Below the pieces are notes generated by a model, which ran no database searches, was not told the origin of the DNA, and was given only the letters and a program-made list of their open reading frames with translations. Shown piece by piece: positions 5,140 through 8,831 of a stretch of 8,831 nt of DNA. How positions within the stretch are numbered: the stretch's first letter is position 1; every line of letters begins with the position of its first letter. Source of the stretch: Bacillota bacterium (GTDB lineage: Bacteria; Bacillota; Bacilli; Alicyclobacillales; SLC66); assembly GCA_021821185.1 (NCBI GenBank), contig JAKACU010000072.1, positions 1 through 8,831 of the forward strand, read 5' to 3'. Position numbers and translations under genes: made by a program.

Positions 5140-5832
5140 ATGGAGTCGATGCGCACTATCTTTGTCATCGATGATGAGGAAGGCGTAAGGACTATCGTGG
5201 AGCGTTATCTAGAACGTGAAGGGTTTGATGTTTACAGTTTTAAAGATGGTGAGACAGCGCTTGCCCGTATGCAAGACGCTATGCCTGATATGGTAATTCT
5301 TGATATCATGCTGCCTGGTGCCAGCGGTTATGATGTATGCAAGTGGATACGAGGGAAAAGTGACATCCCTATTATTATGGTGTCCGCTCGCGATGAAGAA
5401 GTGGACCGTATACTAGGGCTGGAATTGGGTTCCGATGATTATCTCTCTAAGCCTTTTTCACCACGTGAACTTGTGGCGCGCGTGCGCACGGTATTTCGGC
5501 GTTTGCGACCATCAATGCCTACTGTTCCCATACCTGTAGCCTACCCCATGTGTGCCGATCTTATCCTGCATGATGACGAGCGACGTATCTTGTGCAACGA
5601 AGAAGACATTGTGTTAACGGCAAAGGAATTTGAACTTTTGGGTTACTTTATTCGACATAAAGGAAGAGCGTTTACAAGGGAACAATTGTTAACACAGGTT
5701 TGGGGATACGACTTCATCGGTGATGAACGGGCTATCGACGATCTTGTGAAGCGCCTACGTAAAAAGTTGGGGGCAAAGGCTTCTCATGCAGAGATCGTGA
5801 CTGTATGGGGGTACGGATATAAACTTGAATAG
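5140..5832 (+). CDS. OmpR/PhoB-family response regulator
   Basis: This 230-residue two-component response regulator is the DNA-binding partner of the kinase encoded next. The receiver domain is at about residues 6-120: acidic pocket D11-D12, phospho-acceptor D55 (VILDIMLPG), the switch S82 (MVSARDEE), and the conserved K104 (SKPFSP). The winged-helix effector domain, about 130-228, shows LTAKEFELLGYF, FTREQLLTQVWGYDF, DDLVKRLRKKL and VWGYGYKLE, all typical of the OmpR class. The ATG at 5140 has GGTGA 6 bases upstream; a second in-frame ATG at 5149 is less well placed. The regulon is not known. Confidence 0.95.
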   Translation: MESMRTIFVIDDEEGVRTIVERYLEREGFDVYSFKDGETALARMQDAMPDMVILDIMLPGASGYDVCKWIRGKSDIPIIMVSARDEEVDRILGLELGSDDYLSKPFSPRELVARVRTVFRRLRPSMPTVPIPVAYPMCADLILHDDERRILCNEEDIVLTAKEFELLGYFIRHKGRAFTREQLLTQVWGYDFIGDERAIDDLVKRLRKKLGAKASHAEIVTVWGYGYKLE

Positions 5833-5863
5833 TGATGACGCCATATGAGAGAAAGGTGAGACG

Positions 5864-6988
5864 ATGAAAATATCGATCACACTCAAGGTGGTGTCCGTGT
5901 ATACGGTAATCGCTGTTGGCTCGTTGATTTTAGCGGGTTACTTAACCAATCAGGGTATTCACAACTACGTTCAGACTGTCCCTATTAATTCTCTACAATC
6001 CCATGTTCCTCCGAGACTCTCCATGCAAAATCCACCTGTCATGGAGCAAAAGGTGACCAAAGCTGTCGCTTCATTTGCTAGAGTATCCGATTTGCAGCGC
6101 ATAGCGTCACAAATTTGGTGGACTGTGGAACTAGGATTAATGGTGTCGACCGTTATCACTATCCTTGTCGGCGCATTTGTACTGCGGCGACTGATGCGTC
6201 CTGCAGCAATCCTAAAACGGGCCATGAGTCAAGTGCAAAAGCGTAATTTTTCCCCTGTACAAACCATGCGGACAGGAGATGAATGGGAAGATATCTCTCT
6301 GGCGTTTGCTGATATGGTGCAATCCTTGCAATCGTATGATGAGGCGCACAAGCGTTTTTTGCAAAATGCGTCTCATGAACTGAAAACTCCTCTGATGGCG
6401 ATTCGCGGCTATACAGAAGGCGTGCGCGATGGTGTTTTCTCAGGGAATGAATCATCACGCATCTTGGATATTGTCGTACAAGAAAGCGTCCGAATGAAAA
6501 AATTGGTTGATGAACTCATTGATTTATCGAAACTTGAAACGTTAGAAGAAATTTACGAGTTTGCTCCTGTGTCATTGCAAAAGGTCATTCGCCAAACGAT
6601 AGAATTGCTTGCGCCTCTGGCGGACCAACGTCAGGTTAAGGTTTTGTGGCAGCAGGAGATAACCGAACACTTTTTGAATATGGACATGGAAAAGATGGAG
6701 CAAGCATTAATCAATATTATTGGAAATGCTATTCGCCACGCTAAAAGTCGTGTGGTCATTGCGTTGTCTTACGAGGAGCTTGTCCATCTTACCATCGAAG
6801 ATGATGGCGAAGGTTTTCACGATGATGATGCTGCACGCGTTTTTGAACGTTTCTTTCATGGCGCCAAAGGCGATACTGGTTTAGGACTGCCAATTGCGCG
6901 TGCTATTATCGAAAAGCATCATGGCACAATTTTGGCAGATAACGGAACGATGGGTGGGGCGCGTTTTTTGGTGCGATTGCCACGATAA
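5864..6988 (+). CDS. Membrane sensor histidine kinase, cognate to the response regulator
   Basis: A 374-residue class I sensor kinase. Helix 1 spans about residues 8-27 and an outside segment about 28-86. The latter is short, proline-rich near 48-60 and has no cysteine, so it offers little clue to the signal. Helix 2 spans about 88-109, followed by a HAMP linker to about 160. The dimerisation/phospho-acceptor box has H171 (NASHELKTPLMAIRGY). The ATP-binding domain has the N box (INIIGNAIRHA, N288), G1 (DDGEG 313-317), F box (FERFF) and G2 (GLGLPIA 339-345). All catalytic motifs are intact. It begins 31 bases after the regulator gene, with AAAGGTGAG as ribosome site, and the two are probably one transcriptional unit. 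Confidence 0.95.
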   Translation: MKISITLKVVSVYTVIAVGSLILAGYLTNQGIHNYVQTVPINSLQSHVPPRLSMQNPPVMEQKVTKAVASFARVSDLQRIASQIWWTVELGLMVSTVITILVGAFVLRRLMRPAAILKRAMSQVQKRNFSPVQTMRTGDEWEDISLAFADMVQSLQSYDEAHKRFLQNASHELKTPLMAIRGYTEGVRDGVFSGNESSRILDIVVQESVRMKKLVDELIDLSKLETLEEIYEFAPVSLQKVIRQTIELLAPLADQRQVKVLWQQEITEHFLNMDMEKMEQALINIIGNAIRHAKSRVVIALSYEELVHLTIEDDGEGFHDDDAARVFERFFHGAKGDTGLGLPIARAIIEKHHGTILADNGTMGGARFLVRLPR

Positions 6989-7004
6989 GCGGGAGAGTGA
7001 ACAA

Positions 7005-8150
7005 GTGAAACGTGTATCCCTACAGCCAGCGTTGCAGCGTTATTTATTAAGTGTACTTGAGGTGGCTATTTTATTAGCCTTTGTTATGGTGATGCTCTTG
7101 CTATTTGCCAAAATCATTGTGTACATCTTGCCGTTTATCATCGGATTTGTGATTGCCGTGATTCTCTTTCCACTTGTCCATATCTTTGAGCGGTGGGGAA
7201 TGTCGCGACGCATGTCGATCGTTTCGACATTGGTCTTGGTGATTGCTGTTTTACTGGGTCTAATAGGCTTTCTCGCTGTGCAGGGTGCAGAAGAAGCGAT
7301 CAGCCTTTCGCAAAGCCTGCCACATTATTTTCACTCCTGGGCGTACTCTGTGTCACAATGGATCGAGCAAGGAATGGCTGTTTATGGGCATCTTCCTCCG
7401 AAAATCGTATCTGCAGTACAATCTGCAACGTTAACCGCTGTAGATCAGGTGCGTCAAGTCGCGTTGGCTGTATTATCTGGAGTTTTTTCTGGCGTAGCGT
7501 TTTTACCTGATGTGATCGTAGTTATTGTTATTTCTGTTGTTGCGGCATACTTTTTTATGGCACAGCGAGAATCCTTGATAAATGGTCTAAAAAAGATCTT
7601 GCCCCCGGGATGGGCGCCAAAATTAGGACTTGTAGCTGGAGACGTGGGGCGCGCCTTGGCTGGACTGGCTCGTGCCCAAGTCATTTTGATTGTCGTCACG
7701 AGTGTCATCTGCGTGATCGGGTTGCTTGTGATGGGTGTGCACTATGCGCTTATTTTAGGGATGCTCATTGGGTTGACTGGGTGGGTTCCTATCTTAGGAT
7801 CGGGGATCGTAACTTTACCTTGGGCGCTTGGTGCAGTGGCTTTGGGCAACTATGTTCTCGCTATCAAGATTTTACTCTTGCAGGCAGTCGCATCGCTCGT
7901 TCGCCATACGATTGAGCCTAAAATTCTTGCTTCAAATATGGAGTTAGGCACGTTTGCAACTTTGTTTGGCATGTACGTGGGATTGACGAGTATTGGATTT
8001 ATCGGTCTTTTGCTCGGGCCCATTTTGCTCATCGCCGTGCGTTCTTTGATTCGGGCACGAATGTTCATTGATTTTTTCCCGAATGCCGAGAAATCCGTAG
8101 TATCATCAGAAAACGCAAATAGTGGTCAGAAATTGGATTCTGACCACTAA
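7005..8150 (+). CDS. ytvI: AI-2E-family membrane protein, YtvI-like sporulation integral membrane protein
   Basis: This 381-residue polytopic membrane protein has the AI-2E (PF01594) architecture: N-terminal hydrophobic hairpins, a soluble middle region at about 105-160, then further helices. Family-typical stretches are LPFIIGFVIAVILFPLV near the start, GWVPILGSGIVTLPWALGA in the middle, and EPKILASN and GFIGLLLGPILLIAVRSLI near the end, with a tail like that of Bacillus YtvI (ARMFIDFF). The start chosen is GTG 7005, with GGGAGAG 7 bases upstream and 16 bases after the kinase stop. The frame is open back to 6894 inside the kinase gene, but that part has no ribosome site and does not fit the family. 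Despite the family name, a link to AI-2 signalling should not be assumed. The last codons form a hairpin. Confidence 0.87.
   Translation: MKRVSLQPALQRYLLSVLEVAILLAFVMVMLLLFAKIIVYILPFIIGFVIAVILFPLVHIFERWGMSRRMSIVSTLVLVIAVLLGLIGFLAVQGAEEAISLSQSLPHYFHSWAYSVSQWIEQGMAVYGHLPPKIVSAVQSATLTAVDQVRQVALAVLSGVFSGVAFLPDVIVVIVISVVAAYFFMAQRESLINGLKKILPPGWAPKLGLVAGDVGRALAGLARAQVILIVVTSVICVIGLLVMGVHYALILGMLIGLTGWVPILGSGIVTLPWALGAVALGNYVLAIKILLLQAVASLVRHTIEPKILASNMELGTFATLFGMYVGLTSIGFIGLLLGPILLIAVRSLIRARMFIDFFPNAEKSVVSSENANSGQKLDSDH
8120..8149. terminator. Hairpin between convergent ytvI-like and rsfA-like genes
   Basis: Arms 8120-8131 (TAGTGGTCAGAA) and 8138-8149 (TTCTGACCACTA) are exact reverse complements, giving a 12-bp stem with a 6-base loop. 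It includes most of the ytvI-like stop codon and sits 9 bases from the rsfA-like stop. Position and stem strength suggest a shared terminator, but the U-tract is poor: none on the plus strand, and only TTTGCGTTTTC on the minus strand. It may work better leftward, or protect the 3' ends. Confidence 0.6.
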
Positions 8151-8157
8151 CATGGAG

Positions 8158-8802
8158 TCATTCTGTTGTAAAACGTTCCGCATTTCCGTGTGCATCAACG
8201 CGAAACCGTGGTTTTAGTGCATCATTTTCAGCATCGAGAAGTCTTCTGGCTCGTTCCATGATCGCAAGTAGTGTCCGCGAATCCTCTTCGATCTGCTCTG
8301 TGGCTACCGCTGGTGCAGGTGGCGCTGCGCTAATCTGAGTGATCTGTGGTGCAACGACCGATGATGTGGAAACTATCGGTTGTGTTACGCGTTCTTCTAA
8401 CTCTCGTTTTTCCCGTGCTAATTGTTTTACTTCATCGGAAAGCTCGTGATAGCGCCGTTCGAAATCGCGTAATCCTCGAATAAGGAGATCCAAGGTGAAT
8501 TCATGATCTGCCCCAAGTACGATTTGTGTTCGATTTGGCCGTCGGTTACGTCTTTCCTCTAGCGCTTTTCTACGTATCTGTTTGGCTTCGCGAATGGCGT
8601 CTTCATAATGTCTTCGTACAACACCGTTCCAGCGATAACCGCAAGCTGCTGCTGTCCGGCCTAGCAGTGCAGCAGCTTCATCAAAAGCAACAAGCTGAGT
8701 ACTACCCTCTCGAATATGTCGCAAAACAAGTTCTGCTAACGTGACATCGTCCTCGGGAGTCCATGCATCCGAACGTGAAGCCCATCGCTCCATGACTTCC
8801 AT
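8158..8802 (-). CDS. rsfA: RsfA-family prespore-specific transcriptional regulator
   Basis: This family includes Bacillus RsfA, a modulator of sigma-F-dependent forespore genes, and its paralogue YlbO. From the ATG at 8802 the protein has 214 residues. A Myb/SANT-like DNA-binding domain covers about 12-70 (DAWTPEDDVTLAELVLRHIREG, then GRTAAACGYRWN). A strongly basic stretch runs to about 92, followed by a heptad-like coiled coil at about 112-140 (RRYHELSDEVKQLAREKRELEERV). An Ala/Pro-rich linker (141-168) leads to a C-terminal helix at about 171-192. An in-frame ATG at 8823 would add seven residues, but GGAGG (8812-8816), 9 bases before 8802, supports the shorter form. The promoter lies largely outside the window. 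The gene is convergent with the ytvI-like gene. RsfA versus YlbO cannot be settled here. Confidence 0.88.
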   Translation of the reverse strand: MEVMERWASRSDAWTPEDDVTLAELVLRHIREGSTQLVAFDEAAALLGRTAAACGYRWNGVVRRHYEDAIREAKQIRRKALEERRNRRPNRTQIVLGADHEFTLDLLIRGLRDFERRYHELSDEVKQLAREKRELEERVTQPIVSTSSVVAPQITQISAAPPAPAVATEQIEEDSRTLLAIMERARRLLDAENDALKPRFRVDAHGNAERFTTE

Positions 8803-8831
8803 TTCAGGTTCCCTCCAAATCATGATAATAT

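Noticed and set aside
6894..7004. Longer N-terminus for the AI-2E/YtvI-like protein overlapping the kinase gene
   Set aside because: This part is the kinase ATPase domain read in another frame. A GGGAGAG ribosome site and GTG at 7005 fit the family start.
7005..8150. Autoinducer-2 exporter and a quorum-sensing role with the neighbouring kinase
   Set aside because: The AI-2E family name is historical; most members, including YtvI-like proteins, have no shown link to AI-2, and nothing here supports quorum sensing.
1..8831. CRISPR arrays, tRNA/rRNA genes, insertion sequences, attachment sites or a replication origin
   Set aside because: No regularly spaced direct repeats, cloverleaf-like segments, transposase motifs or DnaA-box clusters were noticed; the repeats seen are local hairpins or operator-like elements.

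Overview
The window looks like a chromosomal segment from a spore-forming Firmicute, perhaps of Alicyclobacillaceae type. An RsfA-family prespore regulator, a YtvI-like sporulation membrane protein, a YlaF-like small membrane protein and strong AGGAGG-type ribosome sites point to Bacillales. The genus is inferred from gene content only. No tRNA, rRNA, CRISPR or insertion sequence was seen.

Layout. Positions 1-120 hold the 3' end of a rightward membrane-protein gene. It converges on a leftward pair, a GntR/UTRA regulator (1640-2362) and a DHA2-type drug exporter (152-1627), and a two-way terminator (131-173) separates them. The regulator has a recognisable promoter with a dense cluster of repeats that look like operators. 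To its right, a small leftward gene of unknown function (2470-2664) ends in its own strong terminator. From about 2781 to 8150 seven closely spaced genes all run rightward: mutY, a selenocysteine-containing HesB/IscA-like protein, a FadR-type GntR regulator, a 58-residue membrane protein, an OmpR-type response regulator, its histidine kinase, and an AI-2E/YtvI-family membrane protein. A leftward RsfA-family gene (8158-8802) converges on this run, with a hairpin between them.

The main find is at 3870-4175. A conventional gene call leaves an empty gap of about 340 bases between mutY and the next regulator. That gap holds one continuous 101-codon reading frame with a strong ribosome site, interrupted only by an in-frame TGA at codon 38. 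The TGA lies where HesB/IscA-type proteins carry their first conserved cysteine. It is followed directly by a two-tiered hairpin (3984-4032) with the geometry of a bacterial SECIS element, and the protein ends in Cys-Cys. I read it as a small selenoprotein of the HesB-like group that would be missed or truncated by standard gene callers. The window contains no selenocysteine machinery (selA, selB, selC, selD), so the claim predicts those genes elsewhere in the genome.

How the genes fit together: the left block looks like a self-regulated efflux module. The right block may be co-transcribed, joining DNA repair of oxidised guanine (MutY, itself an Fe-S enzyme), a possible thiol/selenol metal or Fe-S protein, two regulators and an envelope protein. 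A shared role in redox or metal stress is inference.
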